From Candidatus Poribacteria bacterium (GTDB lineage Bacteria; Poribacteria; WGA-4E; WGA-3G), in assembly GCA_012270865.1 (NCBI GenBank), contig JAAXHL010000176.1, positions 137,419 through 173,062 of the forward strand: a DNA stretch of 35,644 nt, given 5' to 3'. The notes beneath the pieces were generated by a model that was given only the letters and a program-made list of their open reading frames with translations, made no database searches and was not told the origin of the DNA. Position numbers and translations under genes: made by a program. Position 1 is the stretch's first letter; the number at the start of each line of letters is the position of its first letter. Shown piece after piece: positions 28,722 to 35,644 of this stretch.

Positions 28722-29369
28722 ATGACATACAGACAAAAACCCACCACTGTGTATACAGATTTGGAACTTGAGCAGATTGATGAGGCTGAACTTGTCAATC
28801 GGTTTCAGGACGGTGACACAGAGGCTTTCAATCCTCTCGTTCTCAAATATCAACAGAAAATTTACAACCTCATGTACCAACGGGTTCGCGACCAAGAGGT
28901 AGCAAAAGACCTCTGCCAAGAGGCATTTCTAAAGGCGTTCAAAGCACTCCCGAAATTCAAAGGCGGTTCAGCGTTCTATAGTTGGATTTATCGGATTGCC
29001 ATCAATTGTAGCATCGACTTTCAGCGTCAGCGTAAACGTGGCAAGGTTTTTCCGTTTGAAGAATTATCCGTTGAAGACGATGATGTGCTAAATATGAAGG
29101 ATCCGCATCCGTCTCCTGACAAAGCCCTTGAGGAAAAGGAGCTCGGACGTATTATCCGAAAGGCGGTGAAGAAACTCCCGCCCGGTCAGCGTCGTGTCTT
29201 TAATTTGCGTCACCGAAATGAGTTGGCGATCAAAGACATTGCTGTGCTGTTAAACAGATCGGAAGGCACGATTAAAGCACACTTGCACCATGCGCACCGA
29301 CAACTTCAAGGCATGCTGCTTCCATACCTGCAAAACGCACCGTTAGAATGGAACGGAGAGACGCAGTAG
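28722..29369 (+). CDS. ECF-type RNA polymerase sigma factor
   Basis: This 215-residue sigma-70 family ECF factor has only regions 2 and 4. Region 2 is about 20-95 (DTEAFNPLVLKYQQKIYNL, DLCQEAFLKAFKALPKFKG, FYSWIYRIAINCSID). Region 4 is about 140-200 (LPPGQRRVFNLRH, IKDIAVLLNRSEGTIKAHLHHAHRQL). It directs RNA polymerase to a stress or signal regulon. An AAGGAG precedes the ATG. No anti-sigma factor follows; instead comEC begins at or inside its 3' end, so control must come from elsewhere or from transcription. Its C-terminal extension after region 4 is short (about 15 residues). Confidence 0.95.
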   Translation: MTYRQKPTTVYTDLELEQIDEAELVNRFQDGDTEAFNPLVLKYQQKIYNLMYQRVRDQEVAKDLCQEAFLKAFKALPKFKGGSAFYSWIYRIAINCSIDFQRQRKRGKVFPFEELSVEDDDVLNMKDPHPSPDKALEEKELGRIIRKAVKKLPPGQRRVFNLRHRNELAIKDIAVLLNRSEGTIKAHLHHAHRQLQGMLLPYLQNAPLEWNGETQ

Positions 29370-29374
29370 AACGG

Positions 29375-31855
29375 ATGAAGTTCAAGCCGCGGCCCGCGCT
29401 CTACTTTCTGATCCCGTATCTACTCGGTATCATCGTAGGCAGATGGTTATCTGTACCGTCTTTATGGCTCTGGTTCTCTGTGCTCTTCTGTCTGATCGGT
29501 AGCATCGCGACGCGGCACCGAATCCGTTATCTCTGTTACGGACTGCTCCATCTCGCTATTTTTGCGGGGGGTATGCTCCGTTTGGAAACCGTCTCTCATT
29601 CACCAATCCCTGCACATTTTTACAACGAACCTGTGAGTTTCTCAGGCACCACAACATATCAACCCGATCGCGGCGAGATGTGGGATGCCTGCTACGCCAC
29701 GGGTGAACTTCAACTGCTATCGGATCCAACACAGCAGGTATCAGCGAAGTTCCTCGTTCGGTTCCAAAAAACGTTACCGCTCCGCTACGGTAGAAAGGTA
29801 ACCCTTACCGGAGTCCTTGAACAGGCACAGGACAAACGAAATCCCGGTGGTTTCGATTACCGAGCCTACCTCGCACGGAAAGGCGTTGACGGTATCATCA
29901 ATGCGAAAGGTTTTCTACGGATTGGTGAACAGCGCGGATTTTTGCTTTTACGCTGGATAGAGGCACTCCGTATCCGAACGGAACAGGTCATTGACGCTAT
30001 CTATACCGGTGCTGCGACAACCGAACCGTCGTTACATGCGCAGCTCCTCAAAGGTATCTTGCTCGGCAAACGCAGCGATCTACCGACAGAGACATTGGAC
30101 ATCTTCCGAAACAGCGGCACCTTTCACGTACTCGCCGTCTCAGGTTTACACGTCGGTCTTGTCGCTATGTTCTGCTACTTCGGGTTCCGATGCTTCCGGT
30201 TGCCCCAGAAGGTGCTCTGTCTGCTGACGATCGCTGCGGTGCTGATTTACGCTTGCCTGATAGGTTTCCGTCCTTCCGTTTTCCGTGCCTCGCTGATGGC
30301 GATCCTGTTTCTTTTTTCGACTGTCATTGACCGAGATGCCGATCTCTTCAATTTGTTAGGATTCGCGGCACTCGTGCTGCTCCTCTTGAACCCGCTCCAG
30401 TTATGGGATGTCGGCTTCCAACTCTCTTTCGTTGCTGTTACTGCTATTGTCTATTTCGTCCCGAAGATGGAGAGACCGCTGCGTCGGTTCTGGGAAAATG
30501 GAGACGACACGGCTTCGCAGCAGCCTGTCTCTACCCTGACAAAGTTCAGGAACAACGCTGTTAACTGGTTAGTCCTTTCTTACCTTGTGACAGTCGCTGC
30601 ACAAATCGGGACAACGCCGTTGATAGCCTACCACTTCTTCCGAACCTATCCACTCGGCATCGTCGTGGGACCGTTTGCTGTCGGTCTCGTATCACTGATT
30701 GTTGCCGTTGGGATGGTATCGGTATGTGTCGGTTTTATCTATCTACCGTTTGCGAAACTGCTGGCATTCTTCAATCACGTGATTACCTCTATCTTCTTAG
30801 CACTGATTGGTCTGTTTGGACAGGCGTGGGGTGTCGTGAAGTTAGCACCACCGACGCTCGGTATCTGCGTTCTCTATATCGCTATCTTTTTAGGGATCGC
30901 GAATTGGCACTATGTCCGTAGATACTGGCGAATTGCAAGCCTCGTCGGACTCTCCGTTGTTGCTATCTGGGTCTGGGATACCGCTTTTCACGAGAAGGGG
31001 AGGCTGCTTGAAGTGGTCACACTCGATGTCGGACAAGGCGATGCGACTTTTGTCAAGTTTCCCGACAATCGGACCCTGCTCGTTGATGGTGGTGTCCAGC
31101 GGAGTTATTACGACGAGAAGAAGCAGAGACGGGTTGACTATGATGTCGGAAAACGTATTATTGAACCCTACCTCGATTTTCGTGGGATTCGCAGACTCGA
31201 TATGGTGATATTGACGCATCCGGACATCGACCACGGCGGCGGACTTGCTTATATCTTACAGAATTTTGCGGTTGGACGTGTACTCGGTATCTCCGACCTA
31301 CCGCTCGATTCGCAGACACATCGGCGGCTCCGCGCGATTGTGGAATCGGACAGCATCCCATACTCGTTTCCTTATGCTGGAGAAATCGAACTCACACCGA
31401 CTGCTACGCTGAACCTATTACATCCGATAGATGCTGCGTCAACGAATCTGCTGGATCAGGACAAGAACGACGATTCCCTTGTCATAAAATTGACGTATCG
31501 CGAAATGGACATCCTGTTCACAGGCGACATCGGTAGAAAGGCTGAGGCTCGACTTATCGCGGCTGGCGCGGATCTCCGTTCGGAGGTTTTGAAGGTCCCG
31601 CATCACGGGAGTCGCACATCAAGCACCGCACCCTTTATAGATGCAGTCCAACCGCGGTATGCGATCTTCTCACTCGGACAAAATAGCCTCTATCAATTTC
31701 CACATTCAGATGTCGTCGCGCGGTACCGAGAACGCGGGTGTGTACAATTGCGGAGCGACCAGCTCGGGGCTATCAGCGTTCGTACGGATGGAAAGCGGTG
31801 CTGGATTGACTTTTCTGTAGGAACGAGCTCGGCGCGCGACCTTATTGGCAACTAA
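29375..31855 (+). CDS. comEC: ComEC/Rec2 DNA uptake channel
   Basis: This inner-membrane channel imports single-stranded DNA during natural transformation. It has about 826 residues, with N-terminal transmembrane helices and a soluble OB-fold-like part at about 70-190. The competence domain (about 220-500) includes FHVLAVSGLHVGLVA, FRPSVFRASLMA and LNPLQLWDVGFQLSF. The C-terminal metallo-beta-lactamase-like domain has LDVGQGDATFV, LLVDGG, LTHPDIDHGGG, FTGDIG and VPHHGSRTS. I chose the ATG at 29375 (MKFKPRPALYFLIPYLLG), which fits family N-termini. The frame is open from an ATG at 29348 that would overlap the sigma gene by 22 bp. All domains are present, so the protein is probably functional. 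Confidence 0.95.
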   Translation: MKFKPRPALYFLIPYLLGIIVGRWLSVPSLWLWFSVLFCLIGSIATRHRIRYLCYGLLHLAIFAGGMLRLETVSHSPIPAHFYNEPVSFSGTTTYQPDRGEMWDACYATGELQLLSDPTQQVSAKFLVRFQKTLPLRYGRKVTLTGVLEQAQDKRNPGGFDYRAYLARKGVDGIINAKGFLRIGEQRGFLLLRWIEALRIRTEQVIDAIYTGAATTEPSLHAQLLKGILLGKRSDLPTETLDIFRNSGTFHVLAVSGLHVGLVAMFCYFGFRCFRLPQKVLCLLTIAAVLIYACLIGFRPSVFRASLMAILFLFSTVIDRDADLFNLLGFAALVLLLLNPLQLWDVGFQLSFVAVTAIVYFVPKMERPLRRFWENGDDTASQQPVSTLTKFRNNAVNWLVLSYLVTVAAQIGTTPLIAYHFFRTYPLGIVVGPFAVGLVSLIVAVGMVSVCVGFIYLPFAKLLAFFNHVITSIFLALIGLFGQAWGVVKLAPPTLGICVLYIAIFLGIANWHYVRRYWRIASLVGLSVVAIWVWDTAFHEKGRLLEVVTLDVGQGDATFVKFPDNRTLLVDGGVQRSYYDEKKQRRVDYDVGKRIIEPYLDFRGIRRLDMVILTHPDIDHGGGLAYILQNFAVGRVLGISDLPLDSQTHRRLRAIVESDSIPYSFPYAGEIELTPTATLNLLHPIDAASTNLLDQDKNDDSLVIKLTYREMDILFTGDIGRKAEARLIAAGADLRSEVLKVPHHGSRTSSTAPFIDAVQPRYAIFSLGQNSLYQFPHSDVVARYRERGCVQLRSDQLGAISVRTDGKRCWIDFSVGTSSARDLIGN

Positions 31856-31909
31856 TACCAAATCTAATTGATGATTCCTCTTAAAAATGCTATCGTTTTT
31901 GCGTTGTGT

Positions 31910-31945
31910 CCGGTTCGGTTAGGAAACCGAACCTACCGGGCCTGG
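31910..31945. repeat. Hairpin repeat (GGTTCGGTT/AACCGAACC + CTACCGGGCCTGG)
   Basis: The stem is 31912-31920 with 31925-31933 and the tail is identical to that of 17857-17891. It lies between the convergent ends of comEC and the dehydrogenase gene, where it could act as a bidirectional terminator, though no T-run follows closely. Confidence 0.8.
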
Positions 31946-32013
31946 GTGGACGTTGTAGAGTTAATGGAATATAAACTTTTAGAAATGGTATAATAACCGA
32001 TAACCGACAACTC

Positions 32014-33105
32014 TTAGCGTGATGGCGCGATCGCAATGCGGAGGGCATCCCGACGTTTTGATGCTGCAAAAGCGGTGTTGATTTCCGCTAACGGATACGT
32101 CTCTCCAATCAGTTCGGCAAACGGGTAGCGTCTCCGATTCTCTTCAATGAAGTGCAGCGAGTCACCGAGTGCTGTGTAGTGGTAGTTGTGGACACCTCGG
32201 ACGGTCACACATTTCCTGACGAGGTGATCCGCGTCAACAGTAATATGCGCATCTGGATAGACATAACCGAGCGTCAAACATCTCCCACCGACGGCTGACC
32301 ATGCAATCAGGTTCGGCAGCCCACTTGTTATGCCGCTAACCTCTACACCGAGGTCAGCACCGCGCCCGTTTGTCAGTTCTTTTAACGCAGCGTCAATCTC
32401 CGCTGTAGCGTGTTTATCTGCGTTGAAGGTGTGCGTTGCGCCGAAACGTTTGGCGGTCTCCAAGCGTCCGTCGTTAATATCCACAACAGCGACCGTCTCG
32501 TAACCTTGTTCGCGCAAATAGCACGCTGCATAGATGCCTAACATCCCTGCACCGTGGATGACCGCTGCTTCGTTAGGGTATGTCCCGATGGTCTTCAAGC
32601 CGTTTACAACGGTCGCAAGTGCACAGTTAATCGGCGCAACTTCTTTGTCCGTTATACCGTCTGGGACGCGATAAATGGCTGTCCCAGGACGCAGCAGGAT
32701 ATGTGTAGCGAACCCGCCTGATAGCGTCGTGGAACCTTCGCTCCGCGCGTGTCCATATTTGAAAAGTGTTTCGCACTTCTGTGGGAGATTTCTGTCGGTA
32801 CAATAGTCGCATGTACCACATGAAGCCATGAGACTCCACGTGACGCGGTCTCCTTCACGGAGCGGTTCACCGGTTGCTGAGGAGTGTCGTGTCGGTGCTG
32901 CGATCGTACCGACGGCTTCGTGTCCAAGCACACACGGCGTAGGCGCGCCTCGACGACCGGATATGGTGTGGAGGTCTGACCCACAGATCGTCGCAAGCGA
33001 AACGCGAACGAGGATGTCCTCTGGCGTTGCTATCATAGGCACTTCGCAGATTTCAAAGGGTGTCTCTGTTCCGTGGAATAGAGAAATCTGGGCTGATATT
33101 TGCAT
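32014..33105 (-). CDS. Zinc-dependent alcohol dehydrogenase, HpnZ-like
   Basis: This medium-chain dehydrogenase/reductase has 363 residues. Catalytic zinc ligands are in TICGSDLHTISGRRG (Cys) and LGHEAVG (His-Glu). The structural zinc cluster CGTCDYC...QKC is complete. The nucleotide-binding region is VIHGAGMLGIYAACYL (GxGxxG) followed by VVDIN, pointing to NAD. The combination CGSDLHT-GRR, LPQKCETLFKYGH, APINCALATV and TVRGVHNYHYTALGDSLHF closely recalls the family proposed for phosphonate catabolism (HpnZ type), from memory. No phosphonate genes are nearby, so the substrate is open; sorbitol- or threonine-type dehydrogenases are alternatives. AAGGA lies 9-10 nt before the ATG. It is divergent from argB, each with its own promoter. 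Confidence 0.92.
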   Translation of the reverse strand: MQISAQISLFHGTETPFEICEVPMIATPEDILVRVSLATICGSDLHTISGRRGAPTPCVLGHEAVGTIAAPTRHSSATGEPLREGDRVTWSLMASCGTCDYCTDRNLPQKCETLFKYGHARSEGSTTLSGGFATHILLRPGTAIYRVPDGITDKEVAPINCALATVVNGLKTIGTYPNEAAVIHGAGMLGIYAACYLREQGYETVAVVDINDGRLETAKRFGATHTFNADKHATAEIDAALKELTNGRGADLGVEVSGITSGLPNLIAWSAVGGRCLTLGYVYPDAHITVDADHLVRKCVTVRGVHNYHYTALGDSLHFIEENRRRYPFAELIGETYPLAEINTAFAASKRRDALRIAIAPSR

Positions 33106-33150
33106 AAAACGGTTTCCTTGAAGTAGAAGTTTCGGTTTAAGTCTTTATCA

Positions 33151-33179
33151 AGTATGCCGTTTCTGGTGTGTTATGTCAA
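33151..33179 (-). promoter_or_regulatory. Promoter of the dehydrogenase gene
   Basis: TTGACA is followed after 17 bp by CATACT on the minus strand. The predicted start is near 33144, for a 38-nt leader. Confidence 0.6.
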
Positions 33180-33197
33180 CAAAATTCGGTTGCGTCC

Positions 33198-33266
33198 TAA
33201 CAACCGAGTACTCATAACTATCCCTCTGACGGCTGATTGCTGTCGGCTAACGGCTGATGGCTGATT
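33198..33266. repeat. Degenerate CGGCTGAT/AACTGA-like repeats between divergent promoters
   Basis: GACGGCTGATTGCTGTCGGC is followed by TAACGGCTGATGGCTGAT. Units of about 9-10 bp resemble the arms of the AACTG-type elements and the insertion inside the histidine kinase gene (CCGACGGCTGATGGCT at 7443-7458). Confidence 0.55.
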
Positions 33267-33270
33267 TAAT

Positions 33271-33299
33271 TTGACAAAACCTCACGGATTTCGTATCAT
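33271..33299 (+). promoter_or_regulatory. Sigma-70 promoter of argB
   Basis: TTGACA is followed after 17 bp by TATCAT. The predicted start is near 33306, giving a leader of about 33 nt. Confidence 0.8.
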
Positions 33300-33338
33300 A
33301 TAGTATACATACATCTTAGTGAAAACAAAGGGTTGTAC

Positions 33339-34214
33339 ATGAACAGAACGGTCGAAGTTCTTATTGAAGCGTTACCTTACATCCGCCACTTTTATGACCG
33401 ACAGATCGTCATCAAGTACGGCGGAGCTGCGATGGAGGATGAGACGCTGCTCCAATCTGTGATGCAGGACATCGTTTTGATGAAATATGTCGGTATCCGC
33501 CCCATCATCATTCACGGTGGCGGACCGCGGATCACGGCATGGATGGACAGGGTCGGAAAAGTCCCAGAATTCGTGCAAGGGCTGCGTGTAACGGACGCTG
33601 AAACGGTTGAAATCGCCGAGATGGTACTCGGATCCATCAACAAAGAGATCGTATCACACATCAATCTGCACGGTGGAAAAGCGATCGGACTCTCAGGAAA
33701 AGACGCAAACCTAATTCTCGCCGAGAAACAACAGACACAGATTACAGATGAAAATGGACAGGAAATTGAGGTAGATTTGGGGTTCGTAGGAAAAATCATC
33801 GGTGTCAATACCGAGTCGGTCACTGCCCTTGATAGAGGCGGATATATTCCTGTCATCGCGCCGATTGGTGTCGGGGTTGATGGTCAGACTTATAACATTA
33901 ATGCGGATACGATGGCAGGCGAAGTCGCCTCTGCATTCCAAGCGGAGAAACTGATCATGCTCACGGACACACGCGGCATCCTTGAAGACCTCTCGGATGA
34001 TACATCACTCATTCCGACAATCCGTATGCGAGAGGTAGATGGGTTGGTTAAAGGCGGATGCATCGCCGGTGGCATGCTGCCGAAAGTGGAAGCCTGTACG
34101 ACAGCACTCATGGGCGGTGTCTATAAGACGCATATTATTGATGGTAGGATTCCGCACTCCCTACTGCTTGAAGTTTTCACGGAGGGTGGTATCGGAACGG
34201 AAATCGTTAGGTAA
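33339..34214 (+). CDS. argB: Acetylglutamate kinase
   Basis: This enzyme catalyses the second step of arginine (ornithine) biosynthesis, phosphorylating N-acetylglutamate. It has 291 residues. Motifs in order are VIKYGGAAM (phosphate-binding Lys), IIIHGGGPRITAWMDRVGKVPEFVQGLRVTDAETVEIAEMVL, VNTESV, YIPVIAPIG, YNINADTMAGEVASA, LIMLTDTRGIL and GGMLPKVEACTTAL. IPHSLLLEVFTEGGIGTEI closes the protein. The start ATG at 33339 has AAAGGG six nt upstream; an in-frame TTG two codons earlier is less likely. Other arg genes are absent from the window. The N-terminus has the FYDRQIVIKYGG form without an obvious arginine-sensing N-helix extension, although feedback inhibition cannot be judged from this. 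Confidence 0.98.
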   Translation: MNRTVEVLIEALPYIRHFYDRQIVIKYGGAAMEDETLLQSVMQDIVLMKYVGIRPIIIHGGGPRITAWMDRVGKVPEFVQGLRVTDAETVEIAEMVLGSINKEIVSHINLHGGKAIGLSGKDANLILAEKQQTQITDENGQEIEVDLGFVGKIIGVNTESVTALDRGGYIPVIAPIGVGVDGQTYNINADTMAGEVASAFQAEKLIMLTDTRGILEDLSDDTSLIPTIRMREVDGLVKGGCIAGGMLPKVEACTTALMGGVYKTHIIDGRIPHSLLLEVFTEGGIGTEIVR

Positions 34215-34218
34215 GTAT

Positions 34219-34250
34219 TACCTTGCAGGCAGGGTTTGTAACCCCGCTAC
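34219..34250. repeat. GCAGGCAGGGTTTGTAACCCCGC repeat
   Basis: GGGTTTGTAACCC is a small inverted repeat. The sequence resembles those at 12930-13018, 17803-17815 and 17932-17948. It lies between argB and the next gene. Confidence 0.5.
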
Positions 34251-34279
34251 TGTAGTATCAGAACTGAGAGGAGGAGAAA

Positions 34280-35446
34280 ATGGCAACACCGAAAAAAATA
34301 GCCGCAATCATCACGACCTATTTTCAGCACTCACACGCAGATGTCATTGCCACGAAATACATGAAGGGTTTCCCGACGGATACCGGACTGCAGCTGCCGC
34401 GCGTCGAATTGGTGTCTATCTATCTCGATCAGGTTGACGCGCGAGACATCGGTGTCGGATTGGCAGCTGAGCATAACGTTCCTATCTATCCGAGCATTCG
34501 GCAGGCACTGACGCTCGGTGGCAGTGAATTAGCTGTTGACGGTGTGATACTTATTGGTGAACACGGCGATTATCCGCATAACGAAATCGGACAGCACATG
34601 TACCCGCGGCGGTATATGTTCGAGCAGATTTGTGGTGTCTTCGCATCGAGTGGAAAATCCGTGCCTGTCTTCTGTGATAAGCATCTCGCCTACAACTGGA
34701 ACGATGCGGTTTGGATGTATGAGAGAGCGAAAACGCTTGACGTGCCGTTCATGGCGGGTTCTTCGTTACCGTTGGGTTGGCGAAAACCGTTCTTAGAGCA
34801 TCCACTTGACATCAAATTGGATTCAGCAATCGGTATCGGTTATGGGGGTGTGGAGTCCTACGGTTTCCATGCGCTTGAGACGCTGCAATGTATGATTGAA
34901 CGCCGACACGGGGGCGAGTCAGGTGTTGTGGCGGTCCAGTGTCTTGAAGGTGAATCGGTCTGGGAAGCCGGTGCGGCAGGAAAATGGTCTATGGAATTAG
35001 CAGAAGCCGCGTGCGCACGGATCGAAAATCGTCCCGATAGCACGGTTGTAGAGGGGTGTCCAAATCCGACAGCGTTTCTAATTGAGCATAGTGACGGATT
35101 CCGTTCGGCTGTGCTGATGCTGAACGGTTACGTCTCAGATTTTGCATACTCGGCAAAATCGGGGGACACACATTATGCCACAGAGGTTTACCTGCAAAAT
35201 GGGCCGCCATACGGACATTTCAGTTATCTGAGTCTCAATATTGAGGAGATGTTCGTGACAGGGGAGCCGCAGTATCCGGTGGAACGGACGTTGCTTGTGA
35301 CAGGCGTGCTTGATGCGCTGATGCACTCACGAGCGGAGGGACACATTCGGCTTGAGACACCCCATTTGGCAGAATTGGCGTATCGTTCTCACGAGAAGAT
35401 GCCCATCCGACCCGTAGCACCACGCCCCGAAGGTGCGACGTTATAG
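34280..35446 (+). CDS. Conserved protein of unknown function, Gfo/Idh/MocA-like
   Basis: This 388-residue protein has no signal peptide. It starts IAAIITTYFQHSHADVIATKYMKGF and contains VELVSIYLDQVDARD, a helix, VPIYPSIRQALTLGG and DGVILIGEHGDYPHNEIGQHMYPRRYMFEQI. Later blocks are VPVFCDKHLAYNWNDAVWMYERA and PFMAGSSLPLGWRKP. The alternation of strand, helix and an E(K/H)G-type turn recalls the Rossmann half of Gfo/Idh/MocA oxidoreductases, but the canonical GxGxxG is absent. Similar proteins are common in Planctomycetes and Poribacteria (from memory) and are uncharacterised. A strong AGGAGGAG precedes the ATG at 34280. It is 65 bp behind argB on the same strand and may share its transcript. 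Sugar metabolism is a guess. Confidence 0.88.
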   Translation: MATPKKIAAIITTYFQHSHADVIATKYMKGFPTDTGLQLPRVELVSIYLDQVDARDIGVGLAAEHNVPIYPSIRQALTLGGSELAVDGVILIGEHGDYPHNEIGQHMYPRRYMFEQICGVFASSGKSVPVFCDKHLAYNWNDAVWMYERAKTLDVPFMAGSSLPLGWRKPFLEHPLDIKLDSAIGIGYGGVESYGFHALETLQCMIERRHGGESGVVAVQCLEGESVWEAGAAGKWSMELAEAACARIENRPDSTVVEGCPNPTAFLIEHSDGFRSAVLMLNGYVSDFAYSAKSGDTHYATEVYLQNGPPYGHFSYLSLNIEEMFVTGEPQYPVERTLLVTGVLDALMHSRAEGHIRLETPHLAELAYRSHEKMPIRPVAPRPEGATL

Positions 35447-35494
35447 TAAAATCCGAAAATAAATGAACACTTGTCCGAAGATAACCCCCCTAAC

Positions 35495-35568
35495 CCCCCT
35501 TATCAGGGGGGAATAAGATGGGAATTACTTCGATTTGATGTGTTTAAATAATTATGGGCTTTGCTATA
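35495..35568. repeat. Right copy of the terminal 74-bp repeat
   Basis: This is the direct-orientation match to 1-74 with two differences. It is preceded by an additional AACCCCCCT unit (TAACCCCCCTAACCCCCCTT) that the window edge cuts from the left copy. It ends in TGCTATAA, which here continues to a perfect extended -10, TGCTATAAT. Confidence 0.85.
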
Positions 35569-35625
35569 ATGTAAAAGCGCGATTAGAAAACCGCGCTTAT
35601 TGTTTTATAGTAAATCCCATAATTA
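35550..35625. repeat. Inverted repeat with central terminator-like hairpin
   Basis: The outer arms TAATTATGGGCTTTGCTAT and ATAGTAAATCCCATAATTA pair with two mismatches. They enclose a perfect inner stem AAGCGCG (35575-35581) / CGCGCTT (35592-35598) followed by ATTGTTTTAT. The left arm overlaps the 74-bp repeat. The inner hairpin with its T-rich tail could terminate transcription of the 388-residue protein gene. Confidence 0.65.
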
Positions 35626-35644
35626 ACTGAGGGTGTTTCATAAA

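Noticed and set aside
29348..29374. Upstream ATG as the comEC start
   Set aside because: It would add nine polar residues overlapping the sigma gene; the next ATG at 29375 matches typical ComEC N-termini. It cannot be fully excluded.
1..35568. Genomic island or prophage bounded by the 74-bp repeats
   Set aside because: No integrase, phage or conjugation gene is present, most content is housekeeping (mnmG, dnaX, recR, argB, tRNAs), and the repeat looks like a dispersed element at contig ends.

Overview
The window looks like a chromosomal segment of an uncultured, free-living or host-associated Gram-negative-type bacterium, most likely from Candidatus Poribacteria or a close neighbour. The clues are the C-terminal sorting domain beginning PNPFNPETWIPYQL in the cysteine peptidase at 23581-24939, the DUF6785-type polytopic protein at 20381-22297, the 388-residue family at 34280-35446, and the many short intergenic repeats. 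This placement is inference from remembered families; no database search was made.

Layout. 158-877 is a predicted exported protein, followed by a 62-bp tandem repeat array. 1168-12897 is one minus-strand block. Read in transcription order it holds mnmG-rsmG, a complete partner-switching regulatory module (STAS protein, membrane histidine kinase, receiver-SpoIIE phosphatase, RsbW-like kinase with an internal duplication, second STAS protein), a degenerate AccD-like protein, galactokinase and a ROK sugar kinase. 13111-18814 is a minus-strand information-processing block: tRNA-Ser(UGA), tRNA-Ser(GCU), tRNA-Arg(ACG), tadA, tRNA-Ser(CGA), tRNA-Ala(CGC), tRNA-Ser(GGA), a large-type SRP RNA, dnaX, ybaB, recR and a glutaminyl-cyclase-like M28 protein. 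A consensus sigma-70 promoter lies in front of the first tRNA. 18884-28147 is accessory: two small membrane proteins, the DUF6785-type protein, an M48 metalloprotease, a secreted C39-like peptidase, an AAA ATPase-nuclease fusion, a Uma2 remnant and an orphan histidine kinase. 28722-35446 holds an ECF sigma factor overlapping or abutting comEC, a zinc alcohol dehydrogenase of the phosphonate-associated (HpnZ-like) type, argB and a conserved protein of unknown function.

How the genes work together. The partner-switching genes would convert a sensed signal (Cache kinase to receiver-phosphatase) into dephosphorylation of the STAS proteins and so capture or release of the RsbW-like kinase. The tRNA/tadA/SRP/dnaX/ybaB/recR order resembles that of Firmicutes. 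TadA lies 11 nt behind the tRNA whose wobble base it edits.

The most unusual layer is the repeats. A 27-bp palindrome is inserted in frame in two unrelated genes (the ROK kinase and dnaX). Two 120-bp MITE copies have 12-bp perfect terminal inverted repeats and 6-bp target duplications. A family of intergenic elements is bounded by AACTGAYAACC-like arms. Two further hairpin families are present, and an approximately 74-bp repeat occurs at both ends of the window. Repeat-like sequence also appears inside the coding regions of rsmG and a histidine kinase. No transposase, integrase, CRISPR array or prophage gene was seen.
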